Below, piece by piece: positions 34,725 through 46,993 of a stretch of 64,000 bases of DNA (positions within the stretch are counted from its first letter, which is position 1; each line of letters begins with the position of its first letter). The notes beneath the pieces are model-generated. The model made no database searches. It saw only the letters and a program-made list of their open reading frames with translations, and was not told where the DNA came from. Origin of the DNA: Endothia cerciana (Eukaryota; Ascomycota; Sordariomycetes; Diaporthales; Cryphonectriaceae); the NCBI GenBank assembly GCA_026119935.1, contig JALRMH010000002.1, positions 1,674,001 through 1,738,000 of the forward strand. The letters run 5' to 3'. The translations under genes and the position numbers were made by a program.

Positions 34725-35512
34725 TCAGGTACCTCCCCCAGGTGACGAACCGGGCTTTGGGTTCACCACTGGGCCATGACCCCTCTCGCCAGGCCTCCTC
34801 GCCCTGATGACCGGACCCATCGTCTCCGGGGCCCCCCCTCCCTCCTCAGCAGTCTCCCGATTCCCACCCCCTTCCCCTTCCCCGTCCGGCCCGCCCGCGC
34901 CGCCGCCGCCTTCCACAGCCGGCACCCTCTCTCCCGGCGCCCCATCCCGGTTCGCCCTCCACACGGCCCCCTCCCGGTCGTCGGCGAACCTCTCCAGCTT
35001 CCAGATCTCGGCCCTCGCCTTGACCTCCTCCAGGCACTCCTCGCCGGCCCGCCACGCCTCCGCCCTGTGCGGCGACGACACGGCGATCAGGATGCTCTCC
35101 TCGCCGACGGGGACGCGGCCGAGGCGGTGGACGACGGCGACGGCCCTGAGGGCGGCATGCCTCTGGCGGAGGGAGGCGGCGATGGAGTGCAGCGTGGAGA
35201 GGGCGAGGGGCACGTAGGACTGGTAGGTCAGGTCCAGCACAGGCCGGGCGTCGAAGTTGTCTCTCGTGGTTCCTTTTGCCGCGAAGAGAGGGGGAGTAAG
35301 AAGTGTTAGAGGCGAGATCAGGGGAGGCGAGGGGGAGCATCTACTCAGACGAGCCTGGGCTGGGGTTGGTGTGTACCTGCGAACAAGACTATGGCCCCTG
35401 CCTGTGGGCTCCTCACCCTGTCCATGACCGCCTTAGGATCGAGGACGTCGTGGGTGAGGGCTACATAGATTCCTGGCTCGTGCCGCGCGGATGTGTTGGG
35501 CTCGGCGGCCAT
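34725..35512 (-). CDS. cnxH: molybdopterin synthase catalytic (large) subunit, MoaE/MOCS2B type
   Basis: Two exons, 35512-35377 and 35272-34725, give 227 residues. With the MoaD-type small subunit, the enzyme transfers sulfur to precursor Z to make molybdopterin, needed for nitrate reductase and other molybdoenzymes. The exon junction restores the family's VLFAGTTRDNFDARPV segment. Exon 2 then has LTYQSYVPLALSTL, HRLGRVPVGEESILIAVSSP, HRAEAW and EIWKLERF, where the Lys after Trp matches a catalytic lysine of the family. The family is usually about 150 to 190 residues; here about 90 extra residues rich in Gly, Glu and Arg follow and may be a disordered tail or a missed 3' intron. The symbol follows the Aspergillus nomenclature. 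It converges on the aspartic protease, with 244 bases between the stops. Confidence 0.85.
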
Positions 35513-36177
35513 GGTGCGTGTCGCGGTATATTATCGTATGCGGTTGTTGTATGTGGTTCGGTTTTTAAAATAAAATAAAAATAAAATCACATAAACAAAA
35601 TAAAACAAAATCAAATAAAAGGGAGGTAATTATCCTAGAGAACATGCGGTTGCAAGACGATCGAGGGCTCTGGATGGGTAAGTACAGGAGCACACCCGGG
35701 AAAAGGACAGAATAAATCTTGACGGATAGCCGCAAAGATCTTGCTTCTCGTGTCCTTGTCCTTGCATTGAAGAGGCTCACGAGAGTTAAGTAGACGCATA
35801 TGTAGTCATACAGATGAAGGTATGGGGTAGAGTATCCGTACGTAGGTCGAGCGTTGGTTGGCAAGGAAGACATCTGAAGTATGCAATGTCGTGCATAAGG
35901 CGCTGTGGAGGATAATAATAGTGTGGGGGGGGGGGGTGGTCCCTGGGCCACTATCGGCAGGGCGTGGGCTGCTATGGATGGTCCTCTGTGGCGAGGTGCA
36001 CTTGAGTCCAGGATTCAACGGCGCCGCGGCCCTGTCAGGCACCTCGACAACGACATCCGCACATGTTTCTTCCCGACCTCGCCACGACCGTGACAAAACT
36101 GCCCCTCGAATCCTGGCGTCTGCATCTTCCTCTCTCCTACTCTTGTCTTTCTCCCTTCACCTGCCACCCGAGTCACA
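35513..36177. other. intergenic, divergent promoter region
   Basis: Separates the MoaE-type gene (-) from the RBM5-like gene (+). It holds an AAAAT-type repeat at about 35568-35620 and a G-tract at 35926-35937; no coding signal. Confidence 0.5.
35568..35620. repeat. AAAAT/AAAAC-type A-rich repeat
   Basis: Irregular pentamers of A4-5 with T or C, just upstream of the MoaE-type start codon. Confidence 0.8.
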
Positions 36178-39047
36178 ATGTACGACGAGGACAGGCCTCG
36201 GTACCGCTACAGGTCACGGTCCCGCGACCACGACCACGACCGCGACCGCGACCACAGCCACCGTCGCAGCTCGAGGTCGCCCAGGGGACGCCGCGACCGG
36301 GTCGAGGGCGATCATGAATACTATCGCTCGCGGAAGGGTAAAGCCGCATTCGCCTGCAGACGTCTGAGCCTGTGGTGCCGTCTGTCTGACATGTTTGTTT
36401 TTTTGCCGTGAATGGTTGGCTAACCTGGGCCCCAAACCATCCAAAGAAGACGATGAAGGCCGGCGGTCCTCCCCCGGCTACCATCACCCGAGGGCACACC
36501 GCCACGACAGCTCCCTGCCCTACGACGACGACCAGGCCGGCCACCGTGACCGCCGACCACCCCACTCCCGCTCCCGCTCCCGCTCCCCCCGCAGGTCCTA
36601 CGCGCCCGGCCGGCCGTCATCTACCGTCATAGTCGAGGGCCTGCCAGACGACGCGACGGAGGACGACATACTGGACGGCTTCGCGAGCGCGTCGCCCGAC
36701 GCGAAGGTGTTCAGCGCCGACAGCGTCAGGGTCATCCGGCTGCGGAACAGCAAGCGCGGCCGGAGGATCGGCTTCGTCGAGTTCGTCAGCGTCAACGACG
36801 CCGCCCACTTCCTCGAGTTCCACTACCCCGGCCTCGAGTTCCAGCTGGCCCACTCCCGCGGCGTGGACTCGGAGCCGGTCGGTGTGGGCATCAACTACAG
36901 CCGCGGTCGGGACGACGAGGGTGGTAGGGACGAGCGGGGGCGAGATGAGCGGGGCAGGGACGAGCAGGATTGGAAGTGTCCCGAGGTGAGCACTCCCACC
37001 GGTACAAGGCTGCGCCGGGAAGGTCGACAGTTTCTCTGACCGTCCTGGAAGTGCACATACCTGAACTATGGCACGAGGTACCGGTGCCACAGGTGTCGCA
37101 CGGCGAAACCAGGTGAGACTGTCCCCCATATCTGATCATCAGCGCCCTCAGTGTAGCCGATCCGAGGTGCTCCACATGCCGGCGGCGAATGTCCCACTGC
37201 CAGCTCTAGCAGCTCCTGATGCAGTCCCATCTTGAGGTGCTCCAAGAGGCCCCGGGCGACTGCCTTTCTCCGCCAGCACTGCCCGCATGGCTGAGGTTGA
37301 GACCTGCACACCAAGAGCTTTCGGGCGCCTTCTCTGAAGCCTAAACATGGCATCCCAACTGACCAGTCGCCCAGATCATTACCATCGCGGGCGCGACGAC
37401 GCATTCTCGTACGGCCCGCCTCTGACCGGCGAGACAGACGAGTGTCCGCAGCAGTTCCCTTCGCAATATCTCGTCATCCGTGGCCTGGACCCGTCGATCA
37501 CCGAGGAGCTCTTTGCAGACGGCGTCAAGAAGCTCTATGTCGAGGCAAGGCCGGAACCGAAAAAGGACACCCAGAATAAGTTGAAGTCGACTGCACCCAC
37601 TGCGAACACGGCGAGCCTCGGGGCGAGGCCGGACTCTCTACGACGCGTCTTCCTCGTACGCGACAAGAAGACCGACGAGGCCATGCGGTACGGCTTCGCC
37701 GAGTTCGCCACGCTCGAGGATGCTCAAGGTGCTGTCGCCAAGTTCCGGGCGTCACCGAACATCACAATCTCCTCGAGACCGGTGACGGTGGCTTTCATTC
37801 ACGCCGGCGTCTTCATCCCCCATACTGGCCGGGTCACAGAAGAGAACAGTCGCTACATCTTCAATCCGATATACAACCGGGACATCTTCCTCAGGTATTG
37901 GGACTACCGAGTCTATCCTAGCATCCTGAGAGCTACAGATGATGTCGACTTGGCCAAGAAGCCCGCCTCAGACGGCACGGGCAGCCCCGAGAAATCCGGA
38001 GCCGCGGCTTCTGACGAGCTCATCACTGCGCAGGATGCCGCTGGGAAGAAGATCAAGAAGTTCAAGCTCGGCCAGGCCGCAGCCAAGCCTGCCGTCGCGA
38101 TGGGCCCGCAGATGCAGATGTGGGCCAAGAAGCGTGCTGAGCTTGCGGGACAGTCCCGAGCGGGAGCCGATGACGGTGCCGAGTCGAGTTCTGCCCCGAA
38201 CGAGCGACCGCTGGTGTCGAAGCGGGCCCGAACCAAGGAATCTTACACCTCGTTCAGCGACCTGGAGGGCTTGTCCTGCATGCTCTGTATGCGAAGGTTT
38301 GCTTCGCTGGTGGCTCTGCGCGACCACGAGGCCCTGAACAGGGACCACCAGGCGAACAGGGCTGACCAGGAGAAGCGGGCTGCCGCTGTGGACAGACTAA
38401 AAGCCGTAGGGAAAGCGCCCCAGGTCATCACCCTGCGTGTTGCCAGCACCTCACACATAGCTTCAGAGAAGGTCTACACGTCTTATGCAGACAGGGAGAA
38501 CTTGCACTGTCTCATCTGCCAGCGCAAGTTCACCAAGCCAGGTATGCTGTCGCTGCACGAGCGCGAGAGCGAACTGCACCGCCGGAGCCTAGCCGATCAG
38601 AGCAACATCGACCGGGCGATCTCGCAGTTGGCTCGCATAGGCAAGACGCCTCGCAAGATGGTGCCTACCAGAAAGGGTGCGCAATACCGCGACAGGGCCA
38701 GGGAGCGGCGGCGAGCCTACAACCAGCCTAATGCACCAAGGCGGAAGGCCCCCCTGGAGTCTACGCCGGCCAGTAAGGAACCCGAGAAGGTCGCTGCGCC
38801 GTCCAAGGGTGCTGCACTCCTGGGCAAGATGGGCTGGACAGCTGGCGAGGGCCTAGGTGCTGACCGATCTGGACCCACGGACGCCATCGCTACGGATGTC
38901 TACGCTGCGGGCGTTGGTCTCGGCGCGGAGGGTGGCAAGCTCGGGGATGCGGCGGCCGAGGCGGCGAGGAAGACCAAGGACAATTACTCCGACTTTGTGG
39001 AGGTCACGAGGAATAAGGCGAGGGAGAGGTATGAGAAGCTGGGCTGA
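36178..39047 (+). CDS. RBM5/RBM10-like RNA-binding splicing factor
   Basis: Four exons, 36178-36337, 36447-36985, 37052-37112 and 37375-39047, give 810 residues. Order: an Arg/Asp/His-rich RS-like N-terminus (1-110); RRM1 (about 112-200, STVIVEGLPDDATEDDIL and RRIGFVEFVS); a RanBP2-type zinc finger (228-250) with WKCPEC, an Asn and CHRC, split by an intron; RRM2 (about 280-395, YLVIRGLDPSITEELF); two C2H2-like fingers near 555 (LSCMLCMRRF) and 630 (LHCLICQRKF); and a C-terminal G-patch (about 730-775, LLGKMGWTAGEGLGA). This order is that of RBM5/6/10 proteins, which act in early spliceosome assembly; the G-patch in this group may activate a DEAH helicase. The tiny 61-nt third exon carries most of the zinc finger. 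Nuclear location inferred. Confidence 0.92.
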
Positions 39048-40232
39048 TGGGACCCCCCTTCAGTCGCGAGGCACCGGCAGGAGAGAGAGGGGCATCTCAC
39101 ATGGTCACTGCCTCGCTAGGTGGCGCGAGTCAAAAGAGCCTGCCACCTGTTCACCTTTCTTCAAGCCGTGGTGGTCTTTTGCCGGTGGGCCAAAGGCTCA
39201 TAGTTTCCGCTGCCGTGCTCACTGGAGCAGACAGCGGCTGCCGTCGAAAAGCAAGAGCCTGTTCACCCATAATATCCAGGGCGACAGTAATACCCATTTT
39301 TATCAACCCGCGAGTAGCGTCCGGCTGGTCGACCCGCATAACTAGTTCACCACAGGGCCGAACCGCACGAAGTCTTTTGTCTCCCGAGCCCCTACAAGAT
39401 TCACAAGTATCATAAAACTAAATTCAGTACAACATCTACATCTATTATCACGACATGCCGGGCCGCATGTGGGCTGGCGAGTTCAGTGGAATACCGGTGG
39501 TATCCGCAGCCAGGCTGTATCCTTGTCCTAGCTGGCATCTTATCGATTCCCACCCTCCACGATATGCACGCATCGCAGCCGACATAGAGAATCTTCCCCA
39601 ATCACGGGTCACCGCCCCCGGGCCCCCCTCGCTGATAGCACCTTTTAGGAAGGTCGCCCATATCCTACCTCCGCGTTACGGTTTCTATGAAGTGCGAACC
39701 GCCGACGGTCTTACATGTGAACCGCATTTTCAAGCCTTGGCCGCACTCTCTACGCCTCCCCGGCTCAGGGCGCAACCCCATCTGTCACGATGGCGTGCAT
39801 GCGATTACTATGGTAGTCTTCTGCGCCCACGCACCGATGCCCACTGGTCCATCATCAGATGCCGGCGTTCCTCGTGGCTGGAATCCGAAACGGACGACGG
39901 GTAACTGGCAGCCTCCCACGCTCGCCCCCCCCCCCCCCTCCTCGTCCACGGGCCGCCCTTCATGCCCCAGGTCTTTTCTGCCGTAGCCGATCGTTATCTT
40001 GTCCCTGAGGGCCATTGGAACTCCGACAGTGGTAAGACCTTGGAGGACATCTCTGATCTAATTATACTCCCACAATTCTGATGCCTTCCCTCTTCATGCC
40101 ACGTTTCTGAGCTGCCACCCTCAGCCGCGGTCTAGGCCGTCTCTCCCAGACTCAACTCACCACGGGCAACAGCTGCGCAGGGCACGGGAATTTCTGCTGC
40201 ATGTCACAGCCAGCAGGACTCACCCAGCAGCC

Positions 40233-40270
<38 letters not shown>

Positions 40271-40340
40271 TCACTCACTCACTCACGCCTGCTGTCCTAG
40301 GGGCATGAGGCTCCTCTCGACCAAAAGCATCTAAGGAAAG
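39048..40340. other. intergenic, no gene seen
   Basis: No supported gene between two same-strand genes. A C-tract lies at 39925-39938 and a compound microsatellite at 40231-40286 directly upstream of the OPT start codon. Confidence 0.5.
40231..40286. repeat. compound microsatellite (CT)n(CA)n(CTCA)n
   Basis: A CT run passes into a CA run and then into CTCA tetramers, ending about 55 bases before the OPT start codon, so it is probably transcribed in the 5' leader. Confidence 0.9.
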
Positions 40341-43161
40341 ATGAACATCCTCCACAAGATCTTCCGGCGGCGGCATGCGGCCGAGATCGTAGCCTTCGAT
40401 GTCGCCGTGGCTGAGACCTCGTCGGAGCGGGAGATCCTGCGGTCGCTGGGCGTGGCGTCGCTGAAGCAGTTCGAGAAGATGCACCACCTGGACCCGAACA
40501 TGCCCATGGACGAGCTAGAGCAGATCGACGCGGCCATCAGGCAGGGTAACGCGGAGAAGGGTGTCGAGATCGAGCATCTCATCGTGGAGGACAACTCGCC
40601 TTATCCCGAGGTGAGTGAACACCGACTCTGCCGGAGGGGGGGGGGGAACGGGGACTTGGTTTTCGGTAACAAGCTCGTGTAGGTCCGCTCGACGGTGCGA
40701 AACTACGACGTCGACCTGCCGGCCAACACGATACGGGCGTGGGTCATCGGGCTCCTCCTGTGCACGATCGGCTCCGGGATCAACATGCTCTTCTCCCTGC
40801 GGAACCCCAGCATCCAGGTCACGACCTATGTGATCCAGCTGGTGTCGTACCCGATCGGCCTCCTCTGGGACCGCATCTTCCCGGACCGGGTCTTCAACGT
40901 TTTCGGCCTGCGGTTCAACCTCTGCCCGGGCAAGTTCAACTTCAAGGAGCACGTGATAATAACCGTCATGTCGAACGCGGCCTACGGCGGCGGCGCCCTC
41001 TACGCGACAGACGTCATCATCGTGCAGCAGGTCTGGTACAAGCAGTACCTCGGGTGGGCCTGGCAGGTCCTCTTCGGCGTCACGACGCTGTGCCTGGGCT
41101 ACGGGCTGGCGGGCATCTCGAGGAGGTTCCTCGTCTGGCCGGCCGCCATGATCTGGCCCAGCAACCTCGTCAACTGCGCCCTCTTCTACGCGCTGCACGA
41201 CCGCTCGTCCAAGGCCGACCCGGAGTCGGCGAGCGGCTGGAGGATCGGGCGGTACAAGTGGTTCATGATCCTCGCGGGCTGCTCGTTCGTCTGGTACTGG
41301 CTGCCCGGGTGGCTGTTCCAGGGCCTCAGCTTCTTCTGCTTCGTCACGTGGATCGCGCCCGGCAACGCCACCGTCAACCAGGTGTTCGGCGGCGTCAGCG
41401 GGTACGGCCTGCTCCCCCTGACCCTGGACTGGACCATCGTCTCGGGCTTCCTGGGCTCGCCGCTCATCACCCCCTTCTACGCCATCGCCAACACCATCGG
41501 CGGCGTCCTGGTCTTCTTCGTCGCCATGTCGATGGGCCTATACTACAGCGGCTTCTGGTACGGCGCCTACATGCCCGTGCAGAGCTCGCAGTCGTACGAC
41601 AACACGGGCAACACCTACAACGTCTCGGCGATCCTTGACGTGGCCATGTTCAACGAGGAAAAGTACCACGCCTACTCGCCGCTGTACATGCCCACGCAGT
41701 ACGTTATCGCCTACGGCCTCGCCTTCGCCAGCATCTCCGCCATGATCGTCCACGTCACACTGTACCACAGCCGCCAGGTCAAGGCGCAGTTCAAGCTCGC
41801 GCGCAACCAGGAGGACGACAGCCACATGCGGATGATGAAGAAGTACCGGGATGCCGATGACTGGTGGTATCTGGTCCTGTTCACGGTGATGATCGCGCTG
41901 TCGTTCGTCGTAGTGTGTGCCTGGTAAGTGACGGCCCCCCGAAACTAAACAATATGATATTTATACCCCCCTCGATCCACTGACAAACCCTCCCTTTCTC
42001 CCCAAACATAGGCCGACAGGGCTCCCTTGGTGGACCTTCGTCATCTGCATCCTCATCGCCGTCGTCTTCACCGTGCCCATCGGCATCATCCAGGCCATCA
42101 CCAACATCCAGCTCGGCCTGAACCTGCTGACCGAGTACGTCGTCGGCTACCTCGTGCCCGGCCGCCCGGTGGCCATGATGCTTTTCAAGAACTACGGCTA
42201 CATCTGCTGCACCCAGGCCCTCGGCTTCGCCCAGGACATGAAGCTCGGCCACTACATGAAGGTGCCGCCGCGGACCATGTTCTGGGCGCAGCTGGTCGCG
42301 AGCGTCTGGTCAGCCATAGTACAGATCGGCGTCATGAACTGGGCGCTGGCCACCATCCCGGAAGTGTGGTATGTATATCCTCCCTGGTGTATAAACTCTC
42401 TGATCCCATCTCCCCTTCAGAGTGACCGGCACTGTCTTCCGGTGCCCTCCACCCCCCACACTCCCCCCCCCCCCCCAATCATCTTCCGCGCCACCAGGTC
42501 CGGGAGCTCGCTAACGCCCTCTGCGCCAAAAACAGTTCCGATGACCAGCCAAATCAGTACACGTGTACGGGGCAGAAGGTCTTCTACACGGCGAGCGTCA
42601 TCTGGGGCGCCATCGGGCCCAGGAGGATGTTCAGCGCCGGTGCCCTGTACAACGGCCTGCAGTGGTTCTGGCTGCTGGGCGCGGTGGCGCCGCTCATCTC
42701 GTGGTTCTTCGCGAGGAAGTACCCCATGAGCATGTGGCGGTACATCCACGTGCCGCTCATCCTGGGCGGCTCGGGAGACCTACCCCCGGCCACGACATAC
42801 ATCTACCTGTAAGTTGGAGCCGCCTCTGTGGCCCCCCCTCCCCCATTCCTTCCTTCTCACTCACAGAAATCTCACGCTTTCCGCCAGGTGCTGGGGCCTC
42901 GTCGGCACCATCTTCAACTTCTTCATCAAGCGCCGCTGGAACGCCTGGTGGATGCAGTACAACTACATCACGTCCGCGGCGCTCGACTGCGGCCTCATCA
43001 TCTCGACCATCGTCGTCTTCTTCAGCCTCTACCTCTCCCTGGTGGGCCCGCCCAACTGGTTCGGGAACGTCGCCGCGCTCGAGACGGCTGATTTTGACAG
43101 CACCGCCGTGTACTCTGTCCTGCCGCCGGGTCAGACCTTCGGGCCGAGCACGTGGGTGTAG
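40341..43161 (+). CDS. OPT-family oligopeptide transporter
   Basis: Five exons, 40341-40610, 40683-41923, 42012-42368, 42536-42808 and 42888-43161, with consistent phases, give 804 residues. The family takes up small peptides or glutathione-like compounds with protons. The OPT signature SPYPEVR spans the first junction. Further family marks are YPIGLLWDRIFPDRVF, MSNAAYGGGALYATD, a loop with LPWWTF, the KVPPR motif, and an extracellular Cys/Asp loop restored by splicing (PEVC|SDDQPNQYTC) that leads into VIWGAIGPRRMFS. Repeated hydrophobic segments indicate about 14 to 16 membrane helices; the N-terminal 90 residues are hydrophilic and cytosolic. Introns 1 and 3 contain G- and C-tracts. Most similar in layout to ISP4-type plasma-membrane transporters. 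Substrate not predictable. Confidence 0.93.
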
Positions 43162-43646
43162 AGAGAGACGGGCTATATGTATTATATATATATATTTTTA
43201 CTGGACTTGAAGCTTTCTCGCGCTTATACGAAGGGAGGCTGTCAAGGGGGTCCGGGTCCGGGAATGAGGATGGAAATAGTCCTCTCAGGCGTGTGTCCTT
43301 AGGGTCCTCGGCGTTGGGGTTCGGTGCGGGTTGGGGGGGATTCAGTGCCTGGGTCTCGGTAAAGACGGGTTTTCGTGTATTTTTTATTTTTTGGTATTTT
43401 TTGGTATTTTTTATAGCTGAGTACGAAATTCCAATGACTGTTCATGATTCTAAAATGTAGCCTGTCTGCCCGCCATATCGGGCCGTGAGGGACGGCCTCG
43501 GATTATCGAACTTGCTCTTCCACTGCGTGGTGATCATCGCTATCCACGTACCTCTCCAGCAGGGTCTTCCAAACCCCCCCCCTACAGGCCTCTAGTACGC
43601 TTCGTCCATTTACTTACACCACCGCAACGGATCAACGTAGACTGTG

Positions 43647-45308
43647 TCATGCGATCTCACTCAATCCCGCTCTCCCCCCCCCCCCTCCGGTGAAGGCTAC
43701 CGTCCTCGCATTTAGTTTTTTTTTCGCCTGCCAGTCCTCCACCCCATACTCATCGAGCCGGGCGTGCTTGGCCTGATGTCTATACACCCAGTCTGTGATC
43801 TCCTCTTCGCTAAGCGCCCAGCAAGCCCACGGTCTGAGTTCGGTGTTCGAGCGGTACGAGACACCTTTGAGGTTGTTAAAGGGATGAGGGCGGAAAGAAG
43901 CCGTCTTGGGGAGCATTGCCCACCGGAGGCCTTCATCCGGGGCAGGCCATCCAGAGGAAGGAGGAAACCATCTAGAATAAGCATATTTTGATCGTCCCCG
44001 CAGTCGACCAACCTGTGACAACAACCCCATAGCACCTTTCCACAAGTAATCGTCAGTTCTCAGAAGAAACCCATGGAGGGCCACGGGTCCCGGCCAGACG
44101 GATCGAGCGGCTGGGGTGCTCCTGTCGGCTGCGAGGCGTAAGGTCCATACAGAAGGGCCAAGGCGTCTCTGGATTCTGCATGGTACTACAAGACAAACCC
44201 GCTATGCAGGTGTCTCGTGCTGATAGAGACCACCTCCAGGCTCTGGATACCCTCAAGGTACTGCAGTGCGAGGTTATGGTACCTGTCTCCCTGGGATGCC
44301 GTTATGCCCCACCCCACGAGTAGCCGTCTCAGACGCGGCAAACGTGACAACTGGCTGCAGTGCTTGTCTACCAGCGCCACCTTTGGTCGGGACTTCCATT
44401 AGCAAGGCCCAAAGGTTGATCGGTACCCGGCCGTACTCACCACTTGGGCTTCTTCCGGGTCGGCCGCATGATCGGCGCGGACCCTCCAGTCAATCGCGAG
44501 TCTCTCGAGGCTAGCGAAGCGGTAGAGCATGCTCCCCAGGTTACACTCATGCATGAAGGCCTGTGCCGCGAGCCGAAGCCTCTTGACGGTGGAGGAGTGG
44601 TGGGCAGTCAGGCAGACGAGAGGCAGGCCATGGTCATGGAGAGAGGCCGCCTCCAGGACCCCAGGGTCGCAGGTGGCGAGGATGCGGCAGAGCCCGTCGT
44701 TCGAACGCAGCGAGACCGATTCGAACCGCAACAGCCCGGGGCCCGCGCCAGCGAGTCTCACGGCTTCACTGACCTGGGATACCTCGAGGCCCTTCAGGTC
44801 CATCACGGGCTGCACGTGCCGTAGCAGGGCGGGGTGTCTGCCCAGGACCCCAAGAAACGAGGCAAGCCGCCTGGGGACTTCTGCGCAGCGCGCAGGTCGA
44901 GGCGATCCTGCCTCGGGATCTGCTGGCTGCCTGATGACAATCGCAACCTTTCTTGGGAAAATGGGTCATTATGGGCATTCGAAGTCCTGGCAGGTCGGCT
45001 CACGTGGGATTGTAAAGTGCACGGGTGGGCTCTGGGCAGCTGGGGAGCGACCCAAAGCCTGTCAGGAGGAACTCCAGCATGGCAGAGACCAGTCTCTGGT
45101 CACCGTCGAGAATCAGCATGGTAGCTGCCATGCAGTGTGCCAGCTCCTCCCGGCAACACTGCGTTAGCTGGTACTCGTCGCCACGTGTGCTGAGCTGCAA
45201 CATGCGCTGAGCGGTGGAAGGCGGGATTGCCCTGGTCCGCGACGGCACAACTGCGGTTGGGCTGTCAAAGGTGCTCGCCGAGCCCAGAGGCAGACCCTGA
45301 GACGCCAT
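43647..45308 (-). CDS. hypothetical protein with leucine-rich repeat-like segments
   Basis: I do not recognise a named family. Exon 1 (45308-45004) begins MASQGLPLGSASTF; its GTGAGC donor joins in phase to exon 2 (44930-44441), which reads EVPRRLASFLGVLGRHPALL, VMDLKGLEVSQVSEAV and LYRFASLERLAIDWRV. A GTGAGT donor joins exon 2 to an exon starting at 44380 (VALVDKHCSQLSRLPRLRRL, then YLEGIQSLEVVSIS). The spaced Leu pattern (LERL, LPRLRRL, LKGLEV) resembles irregular leucine-rich repeats of fungal F-box-like proteins, but no F-box is visible. The 3' part (about 44084-43647) has LSEEEITDWVYRHQ and ends near a C-tract; junctions there are unresolved. Role unknown. Confidence 0.5.
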
Positions 45309-45944
45309 AGCTGACGAATGCTGCCCCTGGATGACGCTGAGGTCCCTACTATAACGATGGTCGATGGATGTAGGTGAGAGGTACTGGAGCCTTTGTGGGT
45401 TGGAGTGAAGTCAGACTTCTCGCCTCACTGGGTGGATGGAGCTGATTAGAGACAGTAATGACCGTGGGGTGCGTCACACTGGCTCGTGGCTACTCTTTGA
45501 TGACAGAATAAGCATTTGCTCCTTCTGTGATTTCTCTGCGGTCCTATCAGTACAAACACTAAGAAGGAGGATGTTTATGGGTGCTGTGCTAGTTCTGCCA
45601 GTGGCTTTGTTAGACATGCTTTCCTCGAGGTGAAATCCTTTTCTGGCGACTTGTCGAGCTGGGTTTCGACGAGTCTCTAGATATTGGGTGACACTCTGCT
45701 ATAGGGTGTGAAAGTACTTGCTAGACAAACAAACCAGGAGAATGTTGAACGTATGTAACTACATAAATAGGCATCTGGGTACTTACTAGGCTTCATGCCA
45801 TGTCTGTCCCATCCAAAGGGGCCAAGACGTCTGTGCGATTGATACTATAAATCAAAAGAGAAGATGCTTTTGCGGACAAGCGTTCCATTACAATTCGACA
45901 AATCACCTAAGTAGTCTCGCTCTCCCAGAGCTACTATAGCCAAC

Positions 45945-45973
45945 CCCCGCCCCCCGCCCCCCGCCCCCCCCCG
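45945..45973. repeat. (CCCCCCG)n minisatellite
   Basis: Three to four C6-7G units ending in a longer C-tract. The G-rich complement could form a quadruplex. Confidence 0.85.
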
Positions 45974-46174
45974 ATTCTGGCTTTGTATAATGCAATATAT
46001 GCCTATCGTTGGTATGCTCCGGAAACCCTCTGCCTTGATTAACTTACTCCAAGCCAATAATGGTAGTGTTCAAGGTCACGCCAAGGTGCGGTCTAGCGCT
46101 TGTCTCCAACAGCACATCAGCCTAAGCGAGGTGGGGGAGCCAAATAAGGTATGTATCCAAATCAGAAGATAAAA

Positions 46175-46205
46175 AGAAGAAGAAGAAGAAGAAGAAGAAG
46201 AAGAA
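46175..46205. repeat. (GAA)n triplet repeat
   Basis: About ten GAA units in intergenic sequence. Confidence 0.95.
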
Positions 46206-46648
46206 AGAAGAAAGGCATGGTCTGGAAAAGGCAAAGTGAGATGGAGAGAATGTTAAAGACACGTCACAAAGGTACTCAATCAACAATGCTATCCTTTACG
46301 GCTCAACTCGAACAAAAGCAATGTCGACGTGAACACCTCACATGATACGTGATGCGCTTCTCGGTGATATGATCGCAACCTGAGAACACCAGGGATGTCT
46401 CACATCAGGCATGCTTCACATCAGCACTTGGCAAGGTGGACCTTGGAATATCAGTTCACTCATTCGACAACCGATTGTGCGAGCTCGAGTGGGCATTGTT
46501 CTGGTAGGCTTTCCCGCAATGCAGGATACCCCCCGGCATGGTATGAAATGACATCCCAAATTGAGAATCGTTGAAGGCAACCAACCCATCAGCTATCAGA
46601 CCTCGAACAGATAACCACACACCAACTTCGGGAGGCCGACTCTTCTCC

Positions 46649-46993
46649 TCACACCTCAAAAACAACAATGTAGGACTGGTAGTCAGCCACAGAAGCGCAA
46701 ACCCCGGCGTTGAAAGTGTTATCCTGAGCCTCCGTCCCAATGCAGTCCACGCCCTCGCTGACCCAGCCGTACAGCTCCCCATAAGTCACCGACTCCGTCA
46801 CGTCCAGAAGACAGACGTCATAGCTCGCGGGAAAGTTGCCGCAGGTCTGCGTGCCAGACCCGTAGTCTCCTGAAGAGATGACGGTAAGATCATCACAGGT
46901 GCTGCCACACGAGAGGGTCCAGTTGTTGCCAAGTGCACTGACTGCAGCGGCGAGGCCAAGCATGGCAGAGAGCATGTTCGTGTGGAACTGCAT
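46649..46993 (-). CDS. small secreted cysteine-rich protein
   Basis: A 114-residue frame with an N-terminal signal peptide (MLSAMLGLAAAVSALG core; cleavage likely after about residue 22). The mature part of about 92 residues has six cysteines, in LSCGSTCDDL, QTCGNF, DVCLLD, VDCIGT and GVCASV, enough for three disulfides, and no known domain that I recognise. It is acidic and lacks lysine in the mature part. Such proteins are common in fungal secretomes; a role as a surface or host-interaction protein is only a possibility. The frame ends at GAGGTGTGA, where GTGTGA could also serve as a weak splice donor, so the C-terminus is less certain. The neighbouring gene on the left lies 1.3 kb away. 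Confidence 0.6.
   Translation of the reverse strand: MQFHTNMLSAMLGLAAAVSALGNNWTLSCGSTCDDLTVISSGDYGSGTQTCGNFPASYDVCLLDVTESVTYGELYGWVSEGVDCIGTEAQDNTFNAGVCASVADYQSYIVVFEV

Larger units (their letters stand above)
45309..46648. other. intergenic, no gene seen
   Basis: No supported gene. It contains a C-rich minisatellite (45945-45973) and a GAA triplet repeat (46175-46205). Confidence 0.5.

Noticed and set aside
39455..39904. 149-residue forward frame
   Set aside because: No bias, no motif, no splice sites; treated as chance.
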